64,000 bases of DNA from Dipteronia dyeriana (GCA_032871835.1 CM065297.1:72651253-72715252), one strand, 5' to 3'; counted from the stretch's first letter, positions 35,269-48,422 are shown. Notes: generated by a model from the sequence alone, not told the origin. Made by a program: numbers and translations.

Positions 35269-36144
35269 TGTTGTATGTAAATTTTACCAAGAATACACGT
35301 CATTGACAGGAAGGAAAAAATAGCTAGGTGGATGCCCAAATGGGAATCTGGGAAATATCCTATAAGGCATCATTAAAGAGATGAAAGCCCGAGTAAGCAT
35401 ATACTGAATAAAACCTACTCGGAATCAGCTAACAGCACTCGGGACTGGTTAAACTACGCTTCTACTCGGGCTCAAACGGTGCTACTCAGGACCATCAGGT
35501 ATTGCTCTTACTCGGGAATAAATACGACTCGAGTAATAACTTGGTGCTTATTTCACACGAATTAAGTCATCAAATACGCGAAGATATCCATCGGGAAGGA
35601 ATCCTAAATAAAATAGAACATTTAAGTTAGAAGAGTCCCCAATCAGGAAATAACTTGATTACTTTACGAAGACTACATTCTTATAAGGAAACAAGTCCAA
35701 ATTGAACGGCACTACTAGAATCCCACTCGATTTCCATAAGAGACTCCGAAACAGGAAAAAAGACGAATCGACCTCAAGAAAGTAACCGAATCACAATTAA
35801 ATACAAAGATCATGTATTACTTGTACAAGGCATATTAGGGTTCTATAAACATATAAATAGACCCATAATCTCGTCCAAAATATATAGGCGATATAGCATA
35901 CTGCAATCATAGTAAATAGAGAGAGAAAAAAGAGAGATCGAGAGCTTGTAAAACATCTTATTCTCTTAGTGGATATTAGCTTGGTTGATCTTTCAACCAC
36001 CCGTGGATGTTTCTCCGGCCATCGGAGTTTTACCACGTAAAATTTGTCTTTGTTACTCTCTCTGCGTCTCTTTCTTTTTGATTCAATAGCCGAAATCCAA
36101 TTCTTGTTGGCTTTTCTGGCGTAATCCAGAAATCGACGTCAACA
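35269..36144 (+). repeat. Gyp-1 3' LTR
   Basis: 876 bp, matching 24097-24971 with scattered substitutions. Several are CpG losses in the CTCGGG hexamers. It is followed by the TAATT duplication at 36145-36149. TATAAATA lies at 35852-35859. Confidence 0.95.
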
Positions 36145-36896
36145 TAATTAAATATATATTAGATATATATTGTCTTTGAAAAAAAAAACAAATGGTAACT
36201 TATTTCAAATTTTAAAAAACATTAACACACATTAAGAAAAATGATAAAAAACTGATCATGTCTTGAATTTGCATTTGAAGCAATTGATGTGAGTTAAATA
36301 CACACATTTGAAATGTATGTAAAAAACTACATAATACAAAAAACGCATAAGCTTTTCTTTTGCTTGGATTAACGTGCAAGTGTGTGTGGTGTGATAAAGA
36401 AATAAGAGAGAAAATATATTAAAGTGAATTAAGGTGCACAACAAATTGTGTTTTGGCTCTTGTGCATCGTGTACTTTGAAAAAGAAAAAAAAATATAGGA
36501 TATTTTAAAACAACTAGAATTGTTCTAGTTGGTTTTGATTTTGAAGAAATAGTTTCTTCGTTTTTCTCAACATCTCCATTCAAGTTCCTGAAACCGTGAA
36601 GCGCACATATGTAGTTACCAATTGCGGGATATAGCAAGGAAGATTGAGTGGTACAGACCAAGAGTGTTGCAAGAACTGAATGAGCCTCCAAACGTTGGTA
36701 AGGTCCTAATATCATCTTCAGATTATTATCGATTTCAATTTCCTTATATACATATATTTTATTAGTGTAATAATATTATATGTATTAGTTCCGAAAGATT
36801 ATGATCCAAAGTTCACTGGTCCTATATCGTTTACGATCTGTATTAAAAAATTTAAAATTGATTTCTGCTGCTTGACTGGTGAACGGAGTTCCAACA
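36145..36896 (+). repeat. CopB 3' LTR, right part
   Basis: This continues the LTR interrupted at 24096 and ends GAACGGAGTTCCAACA, a typical copia LTR terminus. The first five bases are the Gyp-1 target duplication. No gene is supported. Confidence 0.85.
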
Positions 36897-36970
36897 ATTA
36901 AAAGAGAAACTTTTAAATATTAAACTCCAATTACAATTTTTCACGCTTCCGTTGCACTATTTTCCCTACA
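36897..36970 (+). repeat. Terminal fragment of a CopA LTR (probably CopA-2 3' LTR)
   Basis: The last 74 bases match CopA LTR ends (CACGCTTCCGTTGCACTATTTTCCCTACA-type sequence). They probably belong to the LTR broken at 21219. No PBS follows, which fits the outer end of a 3' LTR. Confidence 0.7.
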
Positions 36971-37447
36971 GCTTGTCATCAAATGTGTTATGATGAGTCA
37001 AAAATCATCAAAGTGTGGTGTCTTTGGGCAAAAGAATCTAGTGATCTAAGTGAATTGAATAGGATCACAATGAAATGCTTTATCAAGAGCCATCAATGGT
37101 TAAAAGTTTTCACTTGTGAACAATCAGAGAGTCTATCTAAATTCTATGATAAATGATGGACTTATGGTTACAAGTGCTATCATTTGAGCTATCAGTGAGT
37201 ACGATTATATAGCATAGTCTACCATTGATAGTTTTGTAGTATAAATATTTTAATCAATTAAGGACTTTATTTATACATATGGACATCATGGCTCCATTTA
37301 TTAAATGTGAGTAGAATATCATCATTTGGATATTTTGAGGTATTGGATATTAAATCTTAACGTTAAGTTTTCAGTAGTGTCTATTGAAATATGGCTTCTG
37401 GACAAGTCAAAATATCAAAATTCAAATGTGGTCTATAAGCTCTTGGT
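36971..37447 (+). repeat. CopA LTR fragment, plus strand
   Basis: It matches part of the CopA LTR from about position 310 (compare 49195 onward), with the hairpin near 37368-37388. It has an internal deletion after GTGGTC near 37432. CopA-4 is inserted at its right end. Confidence 0.82.
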
Positions 37448-39850
37448 TGTAGGAAAAATACGCCACGGAAACGAAAAATTTGATTGGTATATTTCAAAAA
37501 ACATTCCTTTAAAAGAAGAATCTTAACCCTTGATTAATTAACATATAATAAAAGTATCGTAGCTTTTTCTCATGATGATTGAATTTTTGTCAAATTGAAT
37601 CCACAAGATTTTCCAATCCAATCATGAATATGAATCACCTAGGAGTATGGGCTCCCTTTCTATGAGTTGTATACCTGAGGATGGAAAACAAAAAAAAAAC
37701 CTTTTCCTTTTGTTGGTCACAATATCCTCCTAGAGAAAACAAAGAACATTTGGCCACTTGTGAATTATCAAGCTATTTCATTAAAGTACGTCTGAACCCC
37801 GATTTGATGTTGTACAGAAAACCTTTTGATGTAAAGGCAACTGGTGCACTATCGAAAACAAAAACGCTCTTTTTTTTTCTATGATTGGCCAAATTCTCAC
37901 ACCTTTTCCTTATGAGTTTGATGAAGTTCTCTAGAGCAAAAAACTGAATTTTTTCACTCAAAATTCTAGAGTTTAAACATATGTTGGCTGAATTCTCTCT
38001 TAGAGAATATATAGGTCATGGTCGAATTCTCTCCTAAGTAGGATTTATGTCTTGCGGTCGAATCCTCATAAAAGGAAGATTTCTTTTTCACACCAAGACT
38101 CCTAATCCAACTCAATATTGTATTTATCCAATAACAAATTATTCATTGTCAATTAAATTGCGAGTTTATCAAAAAATTCCTAATTTGACCAAATGTCAAT
38201 TTAAAGTTTTGATAGATATCAAATACTTTCTAATTTGACTAGATAAATAATTTTATTTATCTGCTTATCAAATAAAGTATTTGATACTTATCACACTACC
38301 AGAAATAGTCTGACACTAGGAGTCCTTCTCATACAAGGAAAATGATTTTGAGTTTTAATTAAATAATGAATAAAATAATATTTTAGGCCAATAAACTTCA
38401 GCCCTTGCCACCCAAGCCATATATACGGGCCATATATTATTTTTCCAATTTATTAAATCCTTTAGACTTAAATAAAAAATCCACCTATGAACTAGACCCA
38501 TTCTTACTAAAAAAGAAACAAGTTCACTTTCCTTAAATTAGTACATTAATACAATTTAAAAAGCCCATTTAATTAAAATATGCAAATTATATTCTTAATG
38601 TATTAATGGAATCCTAATCATACCCTAGTAGAGCTGCCTAAGGATTCCCACATCCTTGGCTATCCATTCCAGGTATTTTGAAGAGTTCCTGCGTGTTTTG
38701 ATCACACATGACCGCCCCTCTCAAATCTTTTGGATTCCGAAATCCAAAAAAAAAATCTAGATGGACCCAAAAATTGGTCCGGTAGAATATATCAATTAAT
38801 CCATGCAAGTTTGTGTGGATTGGTGAGCTTGGCGGGCTATCTTAATTTAAGCTCTAATAGACATAACCTAATCAAAATCGACAAATGATTCACCTAGGTT
38901 CGATCTATAAATTTTATTTCATTTCATTAAGGAACTAAAATTAAACTCTTAAATAACGATGACATAAGTTTTTGTTTATCATTCATGCCCTAGACAATCT
39001 TACTGGGGATAGGGTATCTTTGTGAATAATTTAAGTAATCGTCAAGAGCTTATTGACCGCCTATAGCTCTCCTAGTTACCATATTTACTCATATGACCAC
39101 ATTTTAAACTTGGATATTTTGACTTGTCGAGAAGCCATATTTCAACAAACACAATTGAAAACTTAACGTTAAGATTTAATATCCAATACCTCAAAAATAT
39201 CCATAAGATGATATTCTACTCACATCTAAGAAATGGAGTCGCGATGTCTATATCTATGAATGAAGTCCTCTATCGATTAACAAATGACTACCACCAAATA
39301 ATTGAGGATAGACTATGCTATATAATCGTACTAATTGATGGCTCAAATGATAACACTTGCAACCACAAGTCCATAATTTATCTTAAGATTGAGATAGACT
39401 CTCCGATTGTATTCAGGTGAAAACTTTTATCCATTGACGATTCTAGATAAAGTATCTCACTTTGATCCCATTCAGTGCACCTAGTGCACTAGATTCTTTT
39501 GCCCAAAAATACCACACTTTGATGATTTTAGACTCATCATAACATATTTGATCCCACTCAAATGCTAGCAAAAGAATTTACTATTTTAATAGGATAAAGG
39601 CGCCCAACCTTTATCTTAAGTTGTGAATATTGTTCAATACTAACTAAAGTATTGTGTTTACCTCATACATATCCGTATGTATGAACAATTCTTCATTTCT
39701 CATAGTGTTTTTACCTTATGATTTTTTTTTTGACAATTATATAGTTAAACTATAAATGTTGTAAGATTTGTTAAATAAAAATCATTTTATTGATATGAAA
39801 AGATTATCAAATACATTACTACACTCTTGCTATTGAGCATAATCCCAACA
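37448..39850 (-). repeat. CopA-4 3' LTR
   Basis: A full 2,403-bp LTR running on the plus strand from TGTAGGAAAAATACG to CATAATCCCAACA, read on the minus strand. The left flank is TTGGT (37443-37447). The matching duplication is not in the window because the 5' end of CopA-4 is missing. Confidence 0.9.
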
Positions 39851-40758
39851 ACCTCCCTCTTGCTCTATAGCAAATTTGTCATATCTCTTATCCTATAATC
39901 ACTAGGTGCCCTTAAAAACTCTTTTGTGATAGAGCCTTTATGAAAGGATCTGCTAGATTTTCTACTGGCGCGATTAAAGTAATCGTCACGTCACCCCTAT
40001 GCACAATTTCCCTCAGAAGATAATACTTTATTTCAATGTGTTTCCCTCTTTTATGACCTCTTGGTTCTCTCGAATTAGCCACTACTCCACTATTGTCATA
40101 GTAGATAGTGATCTTTTTATTCACATCAGCAAGTCAATCAAGAATTAGTGGAGCCAGATAACCTCTTTAGCAGCTTTGCATATGGCAATATACTCAGCTT
40201 TGCATACGGCAATATACTCAGCTTTGCATATGGCAATATACTCAGCTTCCATGGTAGAATTAATAATATAGGATTTCTTGAAATTTCTCTATACGATTTT
40301 GCCTCCTCTAAGAGTAAACACAGATCCTCATGTTGATCTAAATCTACTAGCGCCATAATTTGACTAGAAATCAGATTCTATATACCCAACGGGAGTTAAA
40401 TCCCCTCCAGAGTATACAAGTATATAATCTCTCGTTCTCTTAAGATACTTAAAAATATGCTTGACTACAGTCCAGTGATTGGGACCAAGTTTTGATTGAA
40501 ACCTACTAACTACACCAACAACAAAATAAATATCTGGTCTAGTACAGAGCATTGCATACATGAGACTTCCAACTACCAAGGCATATGGAACCCTATTCAT
40601 GAATTGCTCATCATGTTCATTCTGATGACCTTGTTTCTTTAGAAATTTTGATTCCGTGTCTGAAAGGTAACATACCTTTCTTATAATTTTGCACGGAGAA
40701 CCTAAACAAGATTTTATCAATGTATGAAGCATGGAATAAAGCAATCATTCTATTCTTT
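39851..40758 (-). pseudogene. CopA-4 RNase H (decayed, with in-frame triplication)
   Basis: The polypurine tract lies at 39851-39862. The C-terminal block 40124-39912 reads YYDNSGVVANSREPRGHKRG through NLADPFIKALSQKSF. Upstream, 40744-40364 holds the RNase H N-part (NRVPYALVVGSLMYAML). At 40174-40245 eight codons (EYIAICKA) are tandemly repeated three times across the catalytic-Glu segment. Confidence 0.86.
40174..40245 (-). repeat. 24-bp tandem triplication inside CopA-4 RNase H
   Basis: Three consecutive 24-bp units (40174-40197, 40198-40221, 40222-40245), with one base difference (T/C) in the middle unit. Sister copies have one unit. Confidence 0.93.
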
Positions 40759-41101
40759 CTATCCCCGTAATACTCGGATACCAAGAATATAACTTGCTTC
40801 TCCTAAGTCCGTCATATCAAATTGTTTTGCCAACCATTCTTTTACAGACGTCAATATACCTATATCATTTTCGATGAGTAGTATATAATCAACAAAAAGA
40901 ACTAGGAAAACCAACTTGTCGCCATTAATCCTTTTATATAAACAAGGTTCATCCAGGTTTGGAATATATCCAAAACCTTTCACTACTTAATCGAACTTCG
41001 TTATCCAAAATCTGGATGCTTACTTTAGTCCATATATGGATCTATACAACTTGCATACCTTTTCCTCTTGACCTTTTTCAATGAATCCCTCTAGTTGTAT
41101 C
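40759..41101 (-). pseudogene. CopA-4 reverse transcriptase, C-terminal half
   Basis: The minus-strand block 40983-40759 shows LDEPCLYKRINGDKLVFLVL. The catalytic box is changed to FVDY (second Asp lost). It is cut at 41101 by CopA-5, and the N-terminal half resumes at 60163. Confidence 0.86.
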
Positions 41102-43277
41102 TGTAGGGAACACAACGGAAGTGTGAAAATTAGAGTTTAGTATATTCAAAAAAAATTCCCTTTAAAGGAAAGAACCTTAACCCTAGATTAATTGATGTAT
41201 ATAAAAAGTGTCGTACCTTTTTTTTCATGAGGATTGAACTAGCATCGAATTGAATCTGCAAGATCTTCCAATCCAATCACGTACCCAAATCACCTAGGAG
41301 TGTGGGCTCCCTTTCTTTAAATTATATACTTGAGGATGGAAACAAACAAAATCTTTTTCTTTATTAGTCACAATAATCCTCCAAGAGAAACACCAAGAAC
41401 GTCCGGTCACTTGTGAATTATCAATCAATTTGATTGAAACTCGCTTGAACCTCGATTCAATATTGTACAAAAAACCCTTTTGATGCAAAGGATACTAGTG
41501 TACTATCGAAAATAAAAATGTTCTCTCTTTTCTCTATGCTTGGCCGAATTCTTCACACAAAGATTGGACGAAGTTTTTTTATAACAATAAAAAACAAATA
41601 AAAAACAACTTCTCACACAAAAATTATGTCTTGGTCAAATTTAATAGGTAGTATACATAGGAGAGCAATTCCTCTCCTAAAAAGGATTTACTTGGTGGGC
41701 AAGAATCGTTTCCTTAGGTGGATTTACTTGGTGACCAAAAATCCTTTTCAAAAAAGAATTCTTTTCTACACCAAGACTCCTAATTCAACTCATTAGTGTA
41801 TTTGTGACTATATTAAAGACTTCCTAATTTGACAAGATAAATAATTCCTTTTATTTATCTACTTATCAAATATAGCCTCTAATATTAATTATACTACCAA
41901 CAATAGTATAATATTAGGAGAGCTTCTCCTCTTAGGAAAAAGATTTTGACTTTTTATTAAATAATTAATTAATAACAAAATTAATTTATATCTATTTAAT
42001 TAAATAATAAAATAAAAACAAGGTAATAAGCTATTTTATATAGCCTTGCCGCCTAAGACCACACATGGGCTTATATATTATTTTTCTTATTTCATTAAAT
42101 CCAGTGGACCTAAAAAAAAAGTCCACATGTGAACTAGACCTATTCTTACTAAAAGAAACAAGTCCACATGCCTTCATACAATTCTAGATGGACCCATATA
42201 TTGGTCCGGTAGAATATATCAAGTGATCCAAACAAGTTCGTGTGGATTGGGGATCTTGGCGGGCTATCAAAATTTAAGCTCTAATAGACATAACATAATC
42301 ACAATCAACAAATGATTCACTTAGGTCTGATCTATTAATTTTAGTTCATTCCATTAAAGAACTAAAATTGAACTCTTAAATAAAGATAGAATAAGTTAAT
42401 ATTGCTCATTCGTACCCCAGACAACTTTATTGGAGATAGTGTATCTTCATGAAGAATACCAATAATCGCCAAGAGCTCATAAATCGCCTATAGCTCTCCA
42501 AGTTACCATATTTACTCATATGACCACATTTTGAACTTGAATGTTTTGACTTGTCAAGAAGCCATGTTTCAATAGACACTATTGAAAACTTAACGTTAAG
42601 ATTTAATATCCAATACCTCAAAATATCCATATGATGGTATTCTACTCATATTTAATAAATGGAGCCATAATGTCCATATCTAAAAATGAAGTCCTCTATC
42701 GATTAGCAAATGAATACCACCAAACTATCGATGGTAGACTATGCTATATAATTGTACTCATTGATAGCTCAAATGATAACACTTGCAACCATAAGTCCAT
42801 CATTTATCTCAGGATTTAGATAGACTCTCTGAGTCTTCAAGTGAAAACTTTTATCCACTGACGATTCTAGATAAAGCATTTTATTGTGATCCAATTCAAT
42901 GTTCCCAGTGCACTAGATTCTTTTGCCCAAAGACACCACACTTTGATGATTTTAGACTCATCATAACATATTTGATCCCACTCAAATGCTAGAAAAAGAA
43001 AATATAACTTTGACAAGATAAAGGTGCCCAACCTATATCTTAAGTTGTGAATATTATTTAAGACTAACTAAATAAATGTGTATACTTAATACATATCTAG
43101 ATATATGAACAATTCTTCTTTTCTCATAGTCTTTTTACCTTATGATTATTTACTTTTGAAATTATAATAATTAAACTATAAATGATGTAAGATTTGTTGA
43201 ACTAGAATTCACTTTATTTAAATGAAAAGATTGTCAAATACATTATTATACTCTTGATATTGAGCATAATCCCAACA
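41102..43277 (-). repeat. CopA-5 3' LTR
   Basis: A 2,176-bp LTR from TGTAGGGAACAC to CATAATCCCAACA on the plus strand, read on the minus strand. The left flank is GTATC (41097-41101), paired with ATATC at 60163-60167 (one mismatch). Together these mark the CopA-5 insertion into the CopA-4 RT. The LTR length agrees with its split partner (466 + 1,719 bp). Confidence 0.92.
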
Positions 43278-44181
43278 ATTTCCCACTAGCTCTATAGCAA
43301 ATATGTCATATCTCTCATCCCCATGTTCTCTAGATGCCCATCAAAACTCTTTTATGGAAGAGCCTTTGTAAAAGGGATTCGCTAGATTATCTATGACGTG
43401 ATCTTGGTAATCAACATGTCACCCCTATGCATAATTTCCCTCAGAAGGTCATACTTTCTTTCAATTCGTTTCCCTCTTTTTTAACTTCTTGGTTCTCTCA
43501 AATTAGCCACTGCTCCACTATTGCCACAATAGATAGTGATCTGCTTATTCGCATCAAGAACCACTTCCAAGTTAATCAAGAATTGTTGGAGCCAGACAGC
43601 TTCTTTAGCATCCTCACATGCGGCAACATACTCAGCTTACATGGTGGAATAAACAAGACAAGATTACTTGATACTCCTCCATATGACTGCCCATCTTCCG
43701 AGTGTAAGCTTAGATCCTGATGTTGATCTTTAAGAGTCAGAATCCGATTGGAAATCAGAATCTGTATACCCAACAGGAAATAGATCCCTCCAGAGTATAC
43801 AAGCATATAATCTTTCGTTCTCCTGAAATATTTGAAAATATGCTTGACTGTTAACTAGTGATCAGGATCAGGTTTCGATTGAAACCTGCAAACTATGCCA
43901 ACAAAAAAACAAATATCTGGTCTAGTGAAGAGCATTGCATACATGAGACTTCCAACTGTCGAGGCATATGGAACCCTACTCATGAATTGCTCTTCATGCC
44001 TATTCTTAGGAACTTGTCCCTTAGAAAGTTTAATTCCATATCTGAAAGGTAACATACCTTTCCTGGAATCTTGCATGGAATACCTAGACAAGATTTTATC
44101 TATGTATGAAGCTTGGGATAATGCAATCGTTCTATTCTTTCTATCCCTTATGACTTGGATACCAAGAATATAACTTGTTTC
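43278..44181 (-). pseudogene. CopA-5 RNase H (decayed)
   Basis: Polypurine tract at 43278-43288, then the RNase H tail and DNSG-type segment (about 43420-43700), and the N-part at 44091-43855 (MSRVPYASTVGSLMYAML region). Stops and frameshifts are present throughout. Confidence 0.85.
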
Positions 44182-44905
44182 TCATAAGTCCTTCATATCA
44201 AATTGTTTTGTTAACCATTCTTTTAGTGATGTCAATACACCTACATCATTTCCGATGAGTAGTTTATCATCAACGTAAATAACTAGGAAAACTAACTTAT
44301 CACCTTTAATCCTTTTGTATACACAGGGTTCATCAAGGTTTTTAATAAATCCAAAACTTTTCACGGCTTGATCGAACCTTATGTTATAGGACCTAGATGC
44401 TTGCTTCAATCCATATATGGATATTTGCAACTTGCATACCCTTTCCTCTTGGTCTTTTTCAATGAATCCTTCTTGTTGCATCAAAACGATGTTTTTGTCA
44501 AGACTTTCATTAAGGAAAGTTGTCTTGACGTCCATTTTCCAAATCTCTATGTCTAGAGATGTCGCAATGGATACGAGTATCCTAATGGATTTAAGCATTA
44601 CCATAGGAGAGAAGGTTTCTTCACAATCGATACCTTCCTTCGGTGTCCAACCTTTAGCTACCAATCTAGCTTTAAAGGTTTTTACCTTTCCATCCATTCC
44701 TCTTTTCCTCTTGTATACCCACTTTCACCCGATAGGTTTTATCCCCTTTTGGCAAGTCTACAAGAGACCAGACTTTGTTTTTGAACATAGATTCTATTTT
44801 AGATTGCAGTGCCTTTTGCCAATGGTGACAATCAACATCTTCCATTGCTTCCTTGTACGTAAAGGGATCATCATCATCATCCGGGAGATTCCCTACAGAT
44901 TCTTC
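44182..44905 (-). pseudogene. CopA-5 reverse transcriptase (171-codon open block)
   Basis: The best preserved RT block of the family, 44697-44182. It has KARLVAKGWTPKEGID, the first Asp in WKMDVKTTFLNE, YGLKQASRSYNIRFDQ, and the catalytic IYVDDKLLIGND. Upstream sequence to about 44905 (SIPSFW.. reversed) is homologous but out of frame. The element as a whole is dead, since protease is deleted and integrase mutated. Confidence 0.87.
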
Positions 44906-45956
44906 TAGACGATGTATCTCTCGGGTTGTCTACTAACCTTCCCACTACGATGAGGTATGGTAGATTGTTGATCTTGTGTTGGTGCGTAACATTTAATTGG
45001 GCTAGGTTGTGAAACCTCGTGTGGAATTGTATCTCCTGAAAGCTCATTCAAGACAATTTTACTTTTCGGCATAAAATTATTTATATAGTCCTCTTCCTGA
45101 AATTTAGCATTTGTCGAAAAAAATACTTTAATATCTGAAAGACTATAAAAATAATATCCTTTTGTTCCTTTTGGATAAACTACAAATATGCATGTTTCTG
45201 AACGGGACTCCATCTTTTCTGTCTTTCTTTTTAACATATGTAAAGAACATCCAAGCATCCTAAAGTGTTATACACTTGGCTTTCGCCCGGTCCATAACTA
45301 ATGCGATGTTTTAGGAACCGACTTAGATGGTACATTGTTTAGAATGTACATGGCAGTTTGTAAAGCATACCCCCAAAAGGAATTAGGAATCATTGAATAA
45401 CTCAACATAGACCTTACCATGTCCAAAAGAGTTCTATTTCTCAATTTTGCCACCCTATTTTGTTGAAGTTTACCTGGTGCAGAAAACTGAGAAACTATCC
45501 CATTATCAATAAGATATTGCTAAAACTCATCAGATAGATATTCTCCACTACGATCAGACCTCAAGATCTTTATGCGTTTCTCAAGCTGATTTTCTACTTC
45601 AGCTTTAAATGCTTTGAACATGTCAAAAGCATCTGACTTATGTTTCATGAGATACACATAGCCAAATCTCGAGTAATCATCCGTGAAAGTGATGAAGTAC
45701 ACATATCCACATCTAGCTTGAATGCTTATAGGACCACACACATCAGTGTGTATCAATCCTAAACATTCGATGGCTCTTGTGCCTTGGGTCTTGAACGACC
45801 TTTTGGTCACTTTACCTTCCAAACAAGATTCACAAGTTGGTAGATCATCAACCTTTAAGTCAATTAGAGGTCCGTCACTAACCAATCTTTTAATCCTATT
45901 TAGGTTAATATGACCTAGGCGCAAATGCCATAGGTAGGTTTCATCATTTGATAATT
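44906..45956 (-). pseudogene. CopA-5 integrase and linker (catalytic Glu to Lys)
   Basis: The core block 45924-45520 reads LGHINLNRIKRLV, CESCLEGK (zinc site), HTDVCGP (first Asp), TFTDDYSRFGY and RSDRSGEYLS (second Asp). The Glu of the DD35E triad is Lys (RVAKLRN, near 45455). The linker and the C-terminal block 45258-44905 ([17 protein letters not shown]) follow. Confidence 0.87.
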
Positions 45957-47010
45957 TTACTCTTTTATGATTATGTTCCGTTGATCTGTGTTTAACAAGT
46001 TTGACTTATTGCTATGCAGATAGAATAATTTTTTTTCCAATGTACCTTTGTAAACAAATTTGTTATTCTTACTAATAATAAATCTTTTAATAAAAGTAAC
46101 CGAATATGCAAATTTATTTAAACAAGTAACCGAAATTAAATTCCTCTTGAATTGTGGTACATAATAAACGTTTGTTAAATCTAAATGCCAACTAGAATCT
46201 AGATTGACTATAATATCTCCCACTACACTAGTAGACACCAACACTCTGTTGCCAAAACACAAGTTGAATTCATTCTTATTCAGTCTCTTTCTTTCCCAGA
46301 ACCCCTTCTAGTCTGACCCAAGTTGCTTTTGCTTATGTTGTTTCTTGACCTTTTAACCGGTTTTAACAGTAGCAACTTTACCAACCGTATAAGTCTCTTG
46401 ACCCTTGCCTTTCACAAGAATATTTTTAGAGCTTTGAACATCTTGTGTCAGGTATTGAAAGGTGTAATCCTTATTTGTTCAAGGTGTATTCCAACTTGAA
46501 CTAATCAAAGGAATCTGACAACGAGTTGACAATCATGTCAATTTTTCGTCTCACCATCTATCTCAGCACCATTGAGTTGAGCAATGTTGAGATGTGCTAC
46601 GAAATTCATCATGAGATTATTCACAGCATGTCCTGGTTTCATCCTAAGATTCATAAGAGTAGTCATTACCTCTCTCTTATCATCTCAGACTTCATAGCAA
46701 ATATCTCTTCCAGAGACATCATTATATTGGCAGCAGTCTCCTTTCCTTCATGTTATTGTTGCAACACTTCATAAATGGTGGCAATAATGTAACATACATT
46801 TACACATCTCATATGAAGACTTCCACTATTGATACTCATCTCTTTGCTCCTCATTAGATTCATTAATAGGAGTAGGTGTTTTAGGAATAGACATAACGAA
46901 TTTATGGTTTTTCAACTTGCAATAACAACCCAATTTTCCTTTTTCGTTTGACATAATTATCATCAGTTTAAGTATTATCTTTTAGGATGTCTGATTAGGG
47001 ATGGGGTCAT
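45957..47010 (-). pseudogene. CopA-5 gag and GAG-pre-integrase; protease site deleted
   Basis: The gag ATG is at 47010-47008. Gag sequence continues with frameshifts to about 46320. There it jumps directly from the Lys-rich end of gag to KNEFNLCFGNRV-type sequence, so the zinc knuckle and the protease DSGATNH site are missing. The GAG-pre-integrase frame is 46262-45957. Confidence 0.83.
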
Positions 47011-48422
47011 GGTTTCTTTTTAATAACAAAAAATATATAAGTAAACAATCATTATAAAGCACTTTTGAATATTTATCTTGAATTAAAAAAATTCAATCAT
47101 AAAATTCAACGGTGATCCGACACCCATAAATGTCACGCCACCTTTGAGAGTTCACACCATTTACTAGTTGGACTAGGTCCCATCTGATTGTTAACATAAC
47201 AACCAGTGTTTTCAATTTTAGCCTTGCAATTTTATTAACAAAACTCTTGGGAGGATATTAACAAAATCACATTGAGTGTGTTACCAAGTTATCGGTCTTC
47301 AATATATTCCCACACAAATATCCCACCTTTGGGAGTAGATATCGTTTGGGTTAATTGTCTAGTCTATCCTTGTAAGGAAGTATCTTGCTAAATTCCATTC
47401 ATGAATATCTCTTGGGAGGTTATTACATGAAACATAAAGCTTAACTAAACCTGGAGGTCGTAGGTGTTCCAAAACACTTTCTCATACTCAATTATTTAAG
47501 GCGTGTGATCAAATTCCAAAGAATGATTTACCAAGTTATCTAGATGCCAATTAGATACCTAAACCATTCAATGCATGTTCATACCAAAAGAGATATATGA
47601 GTGGCACTTCTATACTGTATGACATGTTATCAAACAATGACAAACATTGCAATATTTACAAAAATATAAATTGCTACAATTTTGGTCCGTCCTAGAAAAA
47701 CAATTAAATTACATATGTCTTGGAATACAAAAAACTCCTTTCATGGCAAACAAGTCTTCATGCGACCTTCATCGTTTGGAGTTCCTCAGCTGCCACCCAT
47801 GGGCGTGTGCACCCTTGGCTCCCTCCCATGGGCATTCACAACCCACAACCCACAACCCCATAAGGGGCTGCCATGAGCAGCCCATCGTTTCCATAGAGCT
47901 GCCGCGCGCAACCAATGCCACAACAATCGTGGATGCGTGCTCTTCGAACTCACGTTTGTTGCTATGGCTCGCTCGATTCCAAACTTGTTCCAGTTGCTTC
48001 CAGTTCTTCAAAACTTTGAGTCTTCGATACTTGAATGTATTGCAGAAGAATTTTAAATTAAAAATACTGCAGTTTTTTTTTTATTACAATATAGTGCAGT
48101 TTTTTTTTTTTATTACAACAACAAAATAAAAAAAAAACTTAGTAACTACCAAGAACGAAATTATGGCGATGATAGGTCACCCTTCTTCTTACAATCGCAA
48201 AACAAAAATACATTGAAATTCTAAGACCAAAATTGAGCAATAACAAACCACATATAAAACATATCTATATATATATATATCCATAAATTCCAATGTAAAT
48301 ATATATGTGAATACCTAGAGTGTCATCTCTTTCTTAAACATGCATATATACAATAAAAAGAAAAAAGATTCACGTGCACATACATCAATTAATCAAGGGT
48401 ACAACCATGATCTGATACCAAT
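47011..48422 (-). other. CopA-5 leader and primer binding site
   Basis: A 1.4-kb leader. The PBS lies at 48409-48420 as the reverse of TGGTATCAGATC, one change from the canonical site. The GC-rich block 47790-48010 has the stem GGGCTGC / GCAGCCC at 47865-47883. No gene is supported. Confidence 0.78.

Larger units (their letters stand above)
24097..36144 (+). mobile_element. Gyp-1: 12.05-kb Ty3/gypsy (Tat-type) retrotransposon
   Basis: The element is complete in structure. LTRs are 24097-24971 and 35269-36144 (875 and 876 bp), both TGTTGTATG...GTCAACA, flanked by perfect TAATT duplications at 24092-24096 and 36145-36149. Order: LTR, PBS, gag, protease, RT, RNase H, archaeal-type RNase H, integrase, 3' region with tandem repeats and an antisense gene, polypurine tract, LTR. 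The second RNase H and antisense gene are established traits of the Tat lineage. The first 165 bases of the two LTRs differ at about nine positions, so the insertion is not recent. Coding regions carry stops and frameshifts. Confidence 0.95.

Noticed and set aside
36419..36715. Open frame in the right part of the CopB LTR, possible host exon
   Set aside because: It lies wholly within the reconstructed CopB LTR and has no recognisable protein features.
40174..40245. CRISPR or regulatory array
   Set aside because: Three directly adjacent 24-bp copies inside RNase H coding sequence; a slippage-type triplication.
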